Shown: piece after piece, positions 9,366 to 17,376 of the stretch | How positions within the stretch are numbered: position 1 is the stretch's first letter | Layout: every line of letters begins with the position of its first letter | DNA from: Bacteroidales bacterium UBA5072 | GTDB lineage: Bacteria; Bacteroidota; Bacteroidia; Bacteroidales; UBA10428 | Length of the DNA stretch: 52,099 bases | NCBI GenBank assembly: GCA_002415855.1 | Contig: DIAS01000083.1 | Coordinates: 10,527 to 62,625, forward strand | Direction of reading: 5' to 3' | Notes under the pieces: generated by a model | Seen by the model: the letters and a program-made list of their open reading frames with translations, nothing else | The model's database searches: none | Told to the model about the DNA's origin: nothing | Program-made: the position numbers and the translations under genes

Positions 9366-9860
9366 TCAGAACCAGATATCCGTTGTTGAGTCGGTATTGC
9401 TCTCATGACCTGCCCGGTCAACTATGTAGAAATCATACCGGATCGTATCAAAAGGCGGGGTGAGCAGGTAAAAAATCTGGAGCTTGATCTCGCCCCGTAT
9501 TGTTTTATTCTGACCGGTACGTACTAACCGTTCATTGTTGTATATGGCATATTTCCTCCCGTAGATATCCTCATCAATTGCCTCATAGGTCCCGTTTATC
9601 TTTTGATAAGGAACCAGGAAGAAGTTAACGGTGTCTCCGAAAGGGTTGGTAAGGCTCAGACCAAAATCAGCATCTCCGTCCTGGAATGAAAATATGAGTT
9701 CACCGGCTTGTATGGTCATATCGAGCGTGTCTGCCAGGAATGGCGTATAACTTTTGAAGTGGATCTCGGGCACTTCACTGACCTCTTCAAAAGGCTTACA
9801 GGTGGAGCTGAGAATAATCAGCATAACAATGCCTGTGATGCAGTAAAACAGTGTTTTCAT
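9366..9860 (-). CDS. Small predicted lipoprotein of unknown function
   Basis: The product has 164 residues. It starts with a short basic end and hydrophobic core (MKTLFYCITGIVMLIILSST) followed by Cys21, so SSTC is a possible but imperfect lipobox. The rest is predicted mostly beta and acidic, with motifs such as FSFQDGDADFGL and a C-terminal FYIVDRAGHESNTDST that recall lipoproteins of the extracellular-fold type common in Bacteroidota. No known family was recognised. The gene lies 3 nt downstream of der on the same strand and is probably co-transcribed with it. It converges on the PorE-like gene with a 7-nt gap. Coding status is supported by the signal sequence and tight packing. Confidence 0.75.
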   Translation of the reverse strand: MKTLFYCITGIVMLIILSSTCKPFEEVSEVPEIHFKSYTPFLADTLDMTIQAGELIFSFQDGDADFGLSLTNPFGDTVNFFLVPYQKINGTYEAIDEDIYGRKYAIYNNERLVRTGQNKTIRGEIKLQIFYLLTPPFDTIRYDFYIVDRAGHESNTDSTTDIWF

Positions 9861-9863
9861 AGC

Positions 9864-11168
9864 TTACTTTTTTCGCATGAATATCTGAATCGGCACACCG
9901 GTAAAATCAAAATTCTGCCTGATCTGATTTTCCAGGTAGCGTTTATACGGTTCCTTCACGTATTGCGGGAAATTACAGAAAAAGGCAAAAGCAGGTGCAT
10001 AGGTTGGCAACTGGGTGACGTACTTTATCTTGATGTATTTTCCCTTCAGGGCAGGCGGCTGATATTCCTCAATGGCCTTGAGCATTACCTCATTCAGTAC
10101 GGCTGTCGGTATTTTGCGCCTCCTGTTGGCATATACCTCCATGGCTTTCTCAATCACTTTGTGAATACGAACCTTGTTCAAAGCCGAGACAAAGACGACC
10201 GGAACATCCCGGAAAGGAGCTACTTTTTCCAGGATCGTTTTCTCATAATCCCTGGCCGTATTGGTGGTTTTCTCCAACAAATCCCATTTGTTCACCAGGA
10301 TCACCAGACCTTTGTTGTTCCTGTGGATGATACTGAGGATGGACAGATCCTGTGCTTCCAGTCCATGTGCAGCATCGATCATGAGCAGGCAAACATCGGA
10401 ATATTCAATGGTTCGGATAGAACGCATGACCGAATAAAACTCAATATTTTCCGTCACCTTCCCCTTTTTTCTTATTCCGGCGGTATCTACCAGGAAGAAA
10501 TCGTGGTTGAACTTGTTGTACCGTGTAAAAATTGAATCCCGCGTAGTCCCGGCTATCGGTGTAACAATATGTCTTTCTTCCCCCAGCAGTGAATTAATCA
10601 GGGTTGATTTGCCCACGTTGGGCCTGCCGACAACCGCGATGCGCGGAAGTTCGGGAAGCTCTTCCGAAGGATTACCGGCAAAGGATTTTACGACATCATC
10701 GAGTAAATCGCCGGTACCGCTTCCGCTGATGGATGATATCTTGTACAGGTCTCCCAGTCCGAGAGCATAAAATATATCAGCCTCATACTGTTGCATGGTA
10801 TGATCAACTTTGTTAACGACCACCATGGCTTTTTTGCCACTTTTTCGCAGCAGCCCGGCAATGGTTTTATCCATATCGGTTATCCCGTCCTTGACATCTA
10901 CAAGAAAAAGGAGCACATCGGCCTCCTCCATGGCAACGAGGACCTGCTTGCGGATCTCTTCTTCAAATACATCATCCGATCCTTCGACATACCCGCCTGT
11001 ATCAATCACGGAAAACTCAACGCCGTTCCAGATTGATTTTCCATAATGCCTGTCGCGGGTAACGCCGCTTGTTTCATGTACAATGGCTTCACGACCTTCC
11101 GTAAGGCGGTTGAACAGGGTGGACTTCCCTACATTTGGCCGCCCCACGATAGCAACAATATTACTCAT
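9864..11168 (-). CDS. der: Ribosome biogenesis GTPase Der (EngA)
   Basis: Der is an essential GTPase with two tandem G domains that helps mature the 50S ribosomal subunit. The 434-residue product carries the two Walker A motifs GRPNVGKS at residues 9-16 and 181-188, DTGG (57-60) and DTAG as the two G3 motifs, and NKVD (119-122) and NKWD as the two G4 motifs. The C-terminal part has the KH-like domain ending FTGVPIQIFMRKK. Length and domain order are those of the family. It lies in a minus-strand run after era and a small Dabb gene, a grouping of GTPases acting on ribosome assembly. Confidence 0.98.
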   Translation of the reverse strand: MSNIVAIVGRPNVGKSTLFNRLTEGREAIVHETSGVTRDRHYGKSIWNGVEFSVIDTGGYVEGSDDVFEEEIRKQVLVAMEEADVLLFLVDVKDGITDMDKTIAGLLRKSGKKAMVVVNKVDHTMQQYEADIFYALGLGDLYKISSISGSGTGDLLDDVVKSFAGNPSEELPELPRIAVVGRPNVGKSTLINSLLGEERHIVTPIAGTTRDSIFTRYNKFNHDFFLVDTAGIRKKGKVTENIEFYSVMRSIRTIEYSDVCLLMIDAAHGLEAQDLSILSIIHRNNKGLVILVNKWDLLEKTTNTARDYEKTILEKVAPFRDVPVVFVSALNKVRIHKVIEKAMEVYANRRRKIPTAVLNEVMLKAIEEYQPPALKGKYIKIKYVTQLPTYAPAFAFFCNFPQYVKEPYKRYLENQIRQNFDFTGVPIQIFMRKK

Positions 11169-11186
11169 TTAAAAATGGCAATTACA

Positions 11187-11492
11187 TTAAAATTCATAAT
11201 CAATGGCAGCCCTGTTCTGTCGGACATTGTTTAAATATTCAGCTACTTCAACATGTGCCGGATGGTTCCTGTAAGCTTCAAGATCAGCCCAGGAATTGAA
11301 CTCGCTGACGAGGATGACATCAAAATTGTCGTCAGGCGCGGATGGAGATTTGAAATGGACCTCGAGCGACACGATCTCTTTGATCCTGCCTTTCAGTTCC
11401 AGCAGACGCGCTTTTACTTCAGCCATTCGTTCAAACCTGGCACGGGAGGTTTCTCCCTCCCGGATATTCCACATCACAATATGCTTGATCAT
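11187..11492 (-). CDS. Dabb-family protein (stress-responsive alpha/beta barrel)
   Basis: A small cytoplasmic protein of about 101 residues. It begins MIKHIVMWNIREGE, the usual start of Dabb-domain (stress-responsive A/B barrel) proteins, and continues through IKEIVSLEVHF and DVILVSEFNSWADLEAYRNHPAHVEVAEYL, the conserved core of the dimeric ferredoxin-like barrel. The ATG at 11492 is preferred because it matches family N-termini. An ATG at 11501 and a TTG at 11519, which overlaps the era stop, are alternatives in the same frame. Biochemical roles vary within the family, so none is assigned. It lies between era and der and is likely co-transcribed with them. Confidence 0.85.
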   Translation of the reverse strand: MIKHIVMWNIREGETSRARFERMAEVKARLLELKGRIKEIVSLEVHFKSPSAPDDNFDVILVSEFNSWADLEAYRNHPAHVEVAEYLNNVRQNRAAIDYEF

Positions 11493-11515
11493 GGATTGCA
11501 TTTTTGCAAAGGTAG

Positions 11516-12388
11516 TCAATATCCGAACCTTTTCAGGAATTTCTCATTGTTTCGCCAATCCTGTGCCACCTTGACCTGCAAACCAAGATAAACCTTTTTG
11601 CCAAGGAATTCCTGAATATCAAGGCGTGCCTGTATGCCTGTTTTCTTCAACGCTTCACCACGGTGTCCGATAAGAATACCCTTTTGCGTCTCCCGCATCA
11701 CATGAATGATCGCATTGATGCGCACCATGTCATCCGCTTCTTTAAATGAATCAATGACTACTTCACAGGAATAGGGGATTTCCTGGCTGTAATTCAGGAA
11801 GATCTTTTCCCGGATGATCTCAGAAACAAAGAAACGCTCCGGTCTGTCTGTCAGAGACTCCTCCGGGTAATATACGGGCCCTTCGGGAAGTCTGTCAAGA
11901 ATGGCAGCAAAGAGCTCGGCCGTATTAAGCTTTTGCCGGGCCGATATCAACATCACGGTGGCACCGGGGAGCATTTCCTTCCATTGTGCTGCCAGCAAAT
12001 CAAGCGCCTGTTCATTCGCCAGATCAGTCTTATTGATGGCGACAATGACCGGTACAACCGATCTTTCGAGCCTTTCAATGAATCCCGCGTTTTTGTCCGG
12101 CGTCTCAACTACGTCGGTAACATAGAGAATGACGTCGGCATCGGTGATGGCGGTTCTCACAAACCGCATCATGTTAGTATGCAGCTTGTAGACCGGTTTT
12201 ACTATCCCGGGGGTATCCGAAAAAACAATTTGGAAATTCTCGCCGTTCACAATCCCAAGAATCCTGTGACGTGTTGTTTGCGCCTTGGAGGTGATAATGG
12301 AAAGGCGTTCACCAACCAGCTCGTTCATGAGCGTCGATTTCCCAACATTGGGATTGCCGATAATATTGACAAAACCTGATTTGAACAT
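11516..12388 (-). CDS. era: GTPase Era
   Basis: Era binds GTP and the 3' end of 16S rRNA and acts in 30S subunit maturation. The 290-residue product has the Walker A motif GNPNVGKS (11-18), the switch II motif DTPG (58-61), NKTD as the G4 motif, and a C-terminal KH domain with GILIGHRGEALKKTG. Length and order are standard. The stop lies 23 nt before the preferred start of the Dabb gene. The gene follows the DUF5686 gene by 16 nt, which points to a shared transcript. Confidence 0.98.
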   Translation of the reverse strand: MFKSGFVNIIGNPNVGKSTLMNELVGERLSIITSKAQTTRHRILGIVNGENFQIVFSDTPGIVKPVYKLHTNMMRFVRTAITDADVILYVTDVVETPDKNAGFIERLERSVVPVIVAINKTDLANEQALDLLAAQWKEMLPGATVMLISARQKLNTAELFAAILDRLPEGPVYYPEESLTDRPERFFVSEIIREKIFLNYSQEIPYSCEVVIDSFKEADDMVRINAIIHVMRETQKGILIGHRGEALKKTGIQARLDIQEFLGKKVYLGLQVKVAQDWRNNEKFLKRFGY

Positions 12389-12404
12389 CCGGTGTGTTTT
12401 TCCT

Positions 12405-14897
12405 TTACATATTGAATTGAAGCGTCAGCTTGTAGGCAAAATTATCATTAGTTTCCGGAAATGCATAAGGTCCGTACCGGTAGAAAACACCGAATCCGTA
12501 TCGGAATATCTGGATCCTGAGTATATTGTTGATCAGCAGCCCGCTCTCGAAGTACCCTTTTTCCATGGTCTTGTATGAAACGTTTTCATGGTGCGATGGA
12601 TCATCCAGTTTACCATAACCCATGTTCTGAACAAGGGCTATTTCGGGTTGGAACTTTCCATGTGGCCTGAACAGCAGCTTTCCGAAATCCTGCTTGATAA
12701 AAAGAGAGATGAACCGGTTGGAAAGGAATTCATTCATCCGCATGGTGCCAAATGACTGCTCTGCTTCCAGGGTAAAGGGTCTGTAACTGCTCATTCCCGC
12801 GTACAATTTGCTGTAAGGGACATCACTGGTCACGCGACCTCCGATAAAAGCAAGGCGCGTGCTGCCAAAAGACCTCGTTGTAAACACCTTGGTCACCTTT
12901 ACTTCGTGCCGCCAGTACACAAATTCCCCGTTCAGGATATCCAATCCTCTGCCCAGGTTGTAATACACAACAGGAAAACGGGTTCCCATGCTGAATTCAT
13001 TTCCGCGGGGAGTTTTCATGAATGTTTCCTTGAAGGCATATTTCAGCCTTATCCCGGCTTCGGTAAAGTAGAATTCGTTAAGCAGCACCTGTGGGTTCTC
13101 ATCCGTAATGCTGTAGCGATAATCGTTTGTGGGAACAAGGTAGCTGTGAACCAGATAGGTTTGGGCGGAGAGGTATTTCAGTGCCCGGAAGGAGAGTGAG
13201 ACCTCCGCATCTTTTGCCTTGTCCATTGTCTCTATCATGTAATCCCTGATGAATGCAGAACCTGACAGACTCCACGTCTCATGGAACCTTATACCACCGG
13301 ATTCACGGACATCGTCTCTGTAGAGCAGGGTAAGTCCAAGCTCATGTTTTGGCCAGAGGTTCAGGGTAATACTTCCGCTGTATTTAAAGGCCTCGTCCCG
13401 CAGGCTATAGGCAAGATATCCTCCCAGGGTAAACCGTTTCGAGAACTGCGGAGTGGTGCGTCCCCCGGCTCCAAACCTGAAGCCCTCGTATGCATTGTAA
13501 TCAATAAACCTCCTGAGATCAAAGCTCCAATACCGGCCGGGCAGATAACCGGTAAGAAGTGTTTCAAACGAAGTCATGGTGCGGTCGAGATGCTCCGCTT
13601 TACCAATGCTGTCGATTACCCTGTAGGTCTCCAGTTCACGGCTGCTCAATGAATCAACCCGAAAAACATCCCAGACCTGTTCAGGCTGCTTGTGCGCATC
13701 CGGATCAACCTCAAGCTGCACACTTGAGAATTCGTTTTTATCATAAACCGGATTGAAATTTATGTTCAGGATATACGATTTGCCTGTCCCGATGATGTTT
13801 ACGGGCAGGGCATTGGACCCCATCTGTGATGCATTAAAGGTTATGGTAGTGCTCAGCAGAACAGGAAACCAGCGAATTCCTTCAACAAACTCGTATTGTT
13901 GTTGAATGGAAGCCCTGAACATTTCATTTTTGTCCTCGTAAGCTTCGGCCAGTACATTCTGTATGGCATATCCGTTTGAATTGATATACAACACGCCCTT
14001 CATGCCATCAAAATTCTTTCCTTTCCCGGGACGGAAAGAAATAATGAAGACTGTGTCCCTCTGCTCCGTGTAGGTTGTATCCTCGATGAGGAAGAAATAC
14101 TTGTCGGTGCTGCCCGGACTGATGGGACTCAGTAGCTGTCTGTTGGCAATATTGATGAAATCACCGTAAAATGAAAACGATTGGAATTGTCGGGCCATCA
14201 CAACAAAGGAGGGCTGTGACAACCCGGATACCTTTGAGGCAATGATTACTTCCTTGTTCTTCTCAGGAGAAAAGTATTTGCGGCTGCTTACAGATTCCAT
14301 CATGAACAGGTACTGCCTTTCCAGGAATCGCTGCAGATCGATCCGCCCTTTCCTGTCCATGCCATATGGTATGGTATCGGGCAGATCGTACCGGGGTGTG
14401 CCTGATGAATCAGGAAGAAACATCATTTGTGCGGAGTCAGGATCCACGCCAAATACCATTTTATCATAGGATATATAAGAGAAAGGACCGGATTTTTCAG
14501 GATTGTTCCTATCGCGGTTCGCCGTGGCAAGTCTGATAATCCGGTGTGCGGGATTTTCAGTGGGGTATACCACCACTTCCGCAATGCTGAACGGGTCGGG
14601 ACTAAGACTGATGCTCAGACTGGCCCGGAATTTTGCAGGATTATAGGCAATGGTTTTCTGCCGGTATCCCACATAACGTAATTTCAGGTAACGAATGTTG
14701 TTCGACCGGGGGATCCGGAAATTCCCTTCGAGGTTTGTGACAACACCCTGCCCTGCTTCATTATATACAATGCTCACAAAGGCAAGGGGCTCATGGCTTA
14801 TACTGTCGGTAACCCTTCCCGTAACATAGCCCTCCTGAGACCATGCCCGGTGACATGGGAGAAGGATCAATAGCAGAATCAACAGCCTGGATATCAT
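12405..14897 (-). CDS. DUF5686 outer-membrane protein with carboxypeptidase-regulatory-like N-terminal domain
   Basis: An 830-residue exported protein. Residues 1-20 form a signal peptide (MISRLLILLLILLPCHRAWS, then Q). Residues 23-110 are a carboxypeptidase-regulatory-like beta sandwich (VTGRVTDSISHEPLAFVSIVY, NLEGNFRIP, LKLRYVGYRQKTI), as found at the front of TonB-dependent receptors. The remainder is beta-rich with many aromatic strand ends and finishes in NFAYKLTLQFNM, as expected for an outer-membrane barrel. This two-part architecture is the DUF5686 family, widespread in Bacteroidota and of unknown function. There is no plug domain, so it is not a canonical TonB receptor. It starts 4 nt after the glmM stop, so the two are almost certainly co-transcribed. 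Confidence 0.88.
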   Translation of the reverse strand: MISRLLILLLILLPCHRAWSQEGYVTGRVTDSISHEPLAFVSIVYNEAGQGVVTNLEGNFRIPRSNNIRYLKLRYVGYRQKTIAYNPAKFRASLSISLSPDPFSIAEVVVYPTENPAHRIIRLATANRDRNNPEKSGPFSYISYDKMVFGVDPDSAQMMFLPDSSGTPRYDLPDTIPYGMDRKGRIDLQRFLERQYLFMMESVSSRKYFSPEKNKEVIIASKVSGLSQPSFVVMARQFQSFSFYGDFINIANRQLLSPISPGSTDKYFFLIEDTTYTEQRDTVFIISFRPGKGKNFDGMKGVLYINSNGYAIQNVLAEAYEDKNEMFRASIQQQYEFVEGIRWFPVLLSTTITFNASQMGSNALPVNIIGTGKSYILNINFNPVYDKNEFSSVQLEVDPDAHKQPEQVWDVFRVDSLSSRELETYRVIDSIGKAEHLDRTMTSFETLLTGYLPGRYWSFDLRRFIDYNAYEGFRFGAGGRTTPQFSKRFTLGGYLAYSLRDEAFKYSGSITLNLWPKHELGLTLLYRDDVRESGGIRFHETWSLSGSAFIRDYMIETMDKAKDAEVSLSFRALKYLSAQTYLVHSYLVPTNDYRYSITDENPQVLLNEFYFTEAGIRLKYAFKETFMKTPRGNEFSMGTRFPVVYYNLGRGLDILNGEFVYWRHEVKVTKVFTTRSFGSTRLAFIGGRVTSDVPYSKLYAGMSSYRPFTLEAEQSFGTMRMNEFLSNRFISLFIKQDFGKLLFRPHGKFQPEIALVQNMGYGKLDDPSHHENVSYKTMEKGYFESGLLINNILRIQIFRYGFGVFYRYGPYAFPETNDNFAYKLTLQFNM

Positions 14898-14901
14898 AAG
14901 A

Positions 14902-16290
14902 CTATCCTACAAGTGCATTAATTTCCGCAATCATCTTGGCAGCCAGGTTTTCCGCCTTCTCCGGCGAAGTGCTTTCACTGATTACCCGGATTATGGGTTC
15001 GGTATTTGATTTACGGAGGTGGACCCATTCCCTGTCAAAATCAATCCTGATTCCATCAAGGTCGTTCACCGGAAAATCCCTGTATTTCAAGCGCACGGCA
15101 TCAATTAAAGCGTCTACGTTTACATCAGGCGCTAATTCGATCTTGTTCTTGGAATTAAAATAATTCGGGTAGGTTTTCCGCAAAGCTGAGCATTTCATGC
15201 CCGACCTGGCCAGATGAGTCAGGAAAAGTGCAATACCCGCCAGCGCATCCCGGCCATAATGCAATGCGGGATAAATGATGCCGCCATTGCCCTCCCCTCC
15301 GATGACTGCCTGTGTATTCTTCATTTCGCGTACAACATTGACCTCTCCTACCGGAGCAGCCTTATACGAGCCGCCATATTTATGCGTTATATCACGAAGG
15401 GCCAGGGTGGAGGACAGGTTCGAGACGGTGTTGCCCGGTTTTTGCTGCAGTACATAATCTGCAACTGCAACCAGGGTATACTCTTCGCCAAACATTGATC
15501 CATCCTCATTTACAATCACCAGGCGATCCACATCAGGGTCCACCACAAAGCCCACATCAGCTTTTTGTTTAACCACTTCATGCGAAATATCACCAAGGTG
15601 CTGCGGAAGGGGTTCAGGATTATGGGGAAAAAGTCCCGTGGGAGAGCAGTAAAGCTCTGTGATCTCATCCACGCCAAGCTTTTTCAGAAGAGCGGGCAGG
15701 ATTATCCCCCCTACTGAGTTGACACAATCGATGGCTACCTTGAAACGCGCCTGTCTGATTGCCGGGATATCCACAAGGGGCATTGCACATACCGCTTCGA
15801 TATGAATATCATCCATCCTGCTGAAACGGCTGATTTTACCCAGTTCCGTGGCCTGTGCAAATTCAGTGCTATCCCTCGAAACAATCTCAAGCAGGCCGGC
15901 TCCTTCTTCGGCTGAAATAAACTCACCTGAAGCATTCAGTAGTTTCAGCGCATTCCATTGCCCCGGATTATGACTGGCGGTCAGGATAATTCCACCATCC
16001 GCCATATGATGTGTAACCCCGATCTCAACAGTGGGCGTAGTGGCAAATCCCAGGTCGATAACATGAATACCCATGCCCATTAAGGTTCCGGCTACCAGCA
16101 TGGAGGCCATCTCTCCGGAAATCCTGGCATCACGTCCAATAACAACAGTATAGGATGATTTAACCTGCTTCGATCTGAGCTGTGCGCCATAAGCAGAGGT
16201 AAAACGGACAATGTCAATCGGGGTGAGCGAGTCTCCCGGCAATCCGCCGATCGTTCCGCGTATTCCGGAGATCGATTTTATTAATGTCAT
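14902..16290 (-). CDS. glmM: Phosphoglucosamine mutase GlmM
   Basis: GlmM interconverts glucosamine-6-phosphate and glucosamine-1-phosphate on the route to UDP-GlcNAc for peptidoglycan and lipopolysaccharide. The 462-residue product has the phosphoserine loop TASHNPGQWN with Ser106, the metal-binding loop DPDVDRL, the sugar-binding motif GEGNGGIIYP, and the phosphate-binding end RKSNTEPIIRVISES. This is a full alpha-D-phosphohexomutase. Assignment to glucosamine rather than mannose or glucose follows from overall similarity to Bacteroidota GlmM proteins and remains an inference within this superfamily. It is the first gene of the minus-strand run that continues through era and der. Confidence 0.88.
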   Translation of the reverse strand: MTLIKSISGIRGTIGGLPGDSLTPIDIVRFTSAYGAQLRSKQVKSSYTVVIGRDARISGEMASMLVAGTLMGMGIHVIDLGFATTPTVEIGVTHHMADGGIILTASHNPGQWNALKLLNASGEFISAEEGAGLLEIVSRDSTEFAQATELGKISRFSRMDDIHIEAVCAMPLVDIPAIRQARFKVAIDCVNSVGGIILPALLKKLGVDEITELYCSPTGLFPHNPEPLPQHLGDISHEVVKQKADVGFVVDPDVDRLVIVNEDGSMFGEEYTLVAVADYVLQQKPGNTVSNLSSTLALRDITHKYGGSYKAAPVGEVNVVREMKNTQAVIGGEGNGGIIYPALHYGRDALAGIALFLTHLARSGMKCSALRKTYPNYFNSKNKIELAPDVNVDALIDAVRLKYRDFPVNDLDGIRIDFDREWVHLRKSNTEPIIRVISESTSPEKAENLAAKMIAEINALVG

Positions 16291-16351
16291 GGTATGTTTT
16301 TTTGGATTATTAAGTATTTAAAGCGCCGCAATTTTAGTACTTTTAGGATTC

Positions 16352-16359
16352 CAAAAATA
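16352..16359 (-). promoter_or_regulatory. Candidate -7 element for the glmM-der run
   Basis: On the minus strand the sequence reads TATTTTTG, an exact TAnnTTTG match, and would start transcription about 55 nt before the glmM ATG. No good -33 element stands at the right distance. The 123-nt gap also has to hold the divergent rluB promoter, for which no clear element was seen. Confidence 0.4.
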
Positions 16360-16413
16360 TAAATAATTAACCAATGTCTTTTGGTTAAGCAAAATCAATA
16401 AATCGGCAACATA

Positions 16414-17376
16414 ATGGTTATAGCCAGAGGCACCCGCAAACCAGGTGGCGCAGCGAGAAAAAGAGGCGTACCGTCAGCAGGCAGAGTGTATAAAAAAACA
16501 ACCGGCAAAGCTCCAAAAGAAATTACGGGCAAAGCCCCAAATAGAGCAACAGGTAAATTCAAAAAAGAATCCGCAGAAAAAGCCTGGAAGAAAACTGAAC
16601 GGAAGGTGATCGGAGCCAAAAGGCAATTCAGAGCAACACCCAAAACCGGTCATGAGAGTGACCTGATCAGACTGAACAAATACATTGCCAGCACGGGAGT
16701 CTGCTCCCGGCGCGAAGCAGATGAATTCATCGTTGCCGGGCTGATAACGATCAACGGTAAGCTGGTCACCGAACTGGGGGTCAAGGTTAGTCCGGGTGAC
16801 CTGGTGAAATACAACGGAGAAACGCTGCGCGAGGAAAAAAAGGTCTACATCCTGATGAATAAACCCAAGGATTATGTAACAACCGTGGAAGACCCTCATG
16901 CCAAGAAAACTGTTATCGAACTTGTTAAAGGAGCCTGCAAAGAAAGGGTCTATCCGGTTGGCAGACTTGACCGAAATACCACCGGTGTTTTATTGCTGAC
17001 CAATGACGGGGAGTTGACAAAAAGATTGACCCATCCGAAATTTGAGAAGCTGAAGATATACCATGTGCACCTGAATAAGAATCTCCGGCAGGGAGATCTG
17101 GAAAAGGTAGCCACAGGCATTACCCTCGAAGACGGGTTCATCAAGGCTGATGCCATCAATTATGCCGATCCTGTCGATAAGAGCCAGGTGGGTATTGAGA
17201 TACATTCGGGACGCAACCATATTGTCCGGCGCATTTTCGAAACGCTTGGCTATGAAGTGGTAAAACTCGACAGGGTTTATTTTGCCGGTCTCACCAAAAA
17301 GAATCTGCACCGGGGTGAATGGCGGTTCCTTACAGAGAAGGAGATCGCCATGCTGAAAATGAACGCCTTTAAATAA
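16414..17376 (+). CDS. rluB: 23S rRNA pseudouridine synthase, RsuA/RluB family, with basic N-terminal tail
   Basis: These enzymes isomerise a specific uridine in rRNA. The 320-residue product has an S4 RNA-binding domain at about 84-145 (IRLNKYIASTGVCSRREADEFI, VKVSPGDLVKYNG) and the catalytic domain from about 146. The catalytic Asp186 lies in GRLDRNTTGVLLLTNDGEL; GRNHIVRRIFETLG and VKLDRVYFAGL follow. RluB-like specificity is the most likely of the RsuA/RluB/RluE/RluF options. The first 80 residues are a low-complexity, Lys/Arg-rich tail containing TGKAP-type repeats, which probably adds nonspecific RNA affinity. It ends exactly one base before the stop of the convergent phosphatase gene. 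Confidence 0.9.
   Translation: MVIARGTRKPGGAARKRGVPSAGRVYKKTTGKAPKEITGKAPNRATGKFKKESAEKAWKKTERKVIGAKRQFRATPKTGHESDLIRLNKYIASTGVCSRREADEFIVAGLITINGKLVTELGVKVSPGDLVKYNGETLREEKKVYILMNKPKDYVTTVEDPHAKKTVIELVKGACKERVYPVGRLDRNTTGVLLLTNDGELTKRLTHPKFEKLKIYHVHLNKNLRQGDLEKVATGITLEDGFIKADAINYADPVDKSQVGIEIHSGRNHIVRRIFETLGYEVVKLDRVYFAGLTKKNLHRGEWRFLTEKEIAMLKMNAFK

Noticed and set aside
9708..10535. Long plus-strand frame of 275 codons across the lipoprotein and der genes
   Set aside because: It is antisense to Der, whose GTPase motifs are unambiguous. The length is due to codon bias on the opposite strand.
12405..14897. TonB-dependent receptor
   Set aside because: The carboxypeptidase-regulatory-like N-terminus fits, but there is no plug domain and the barrel and length fit DUF5686.
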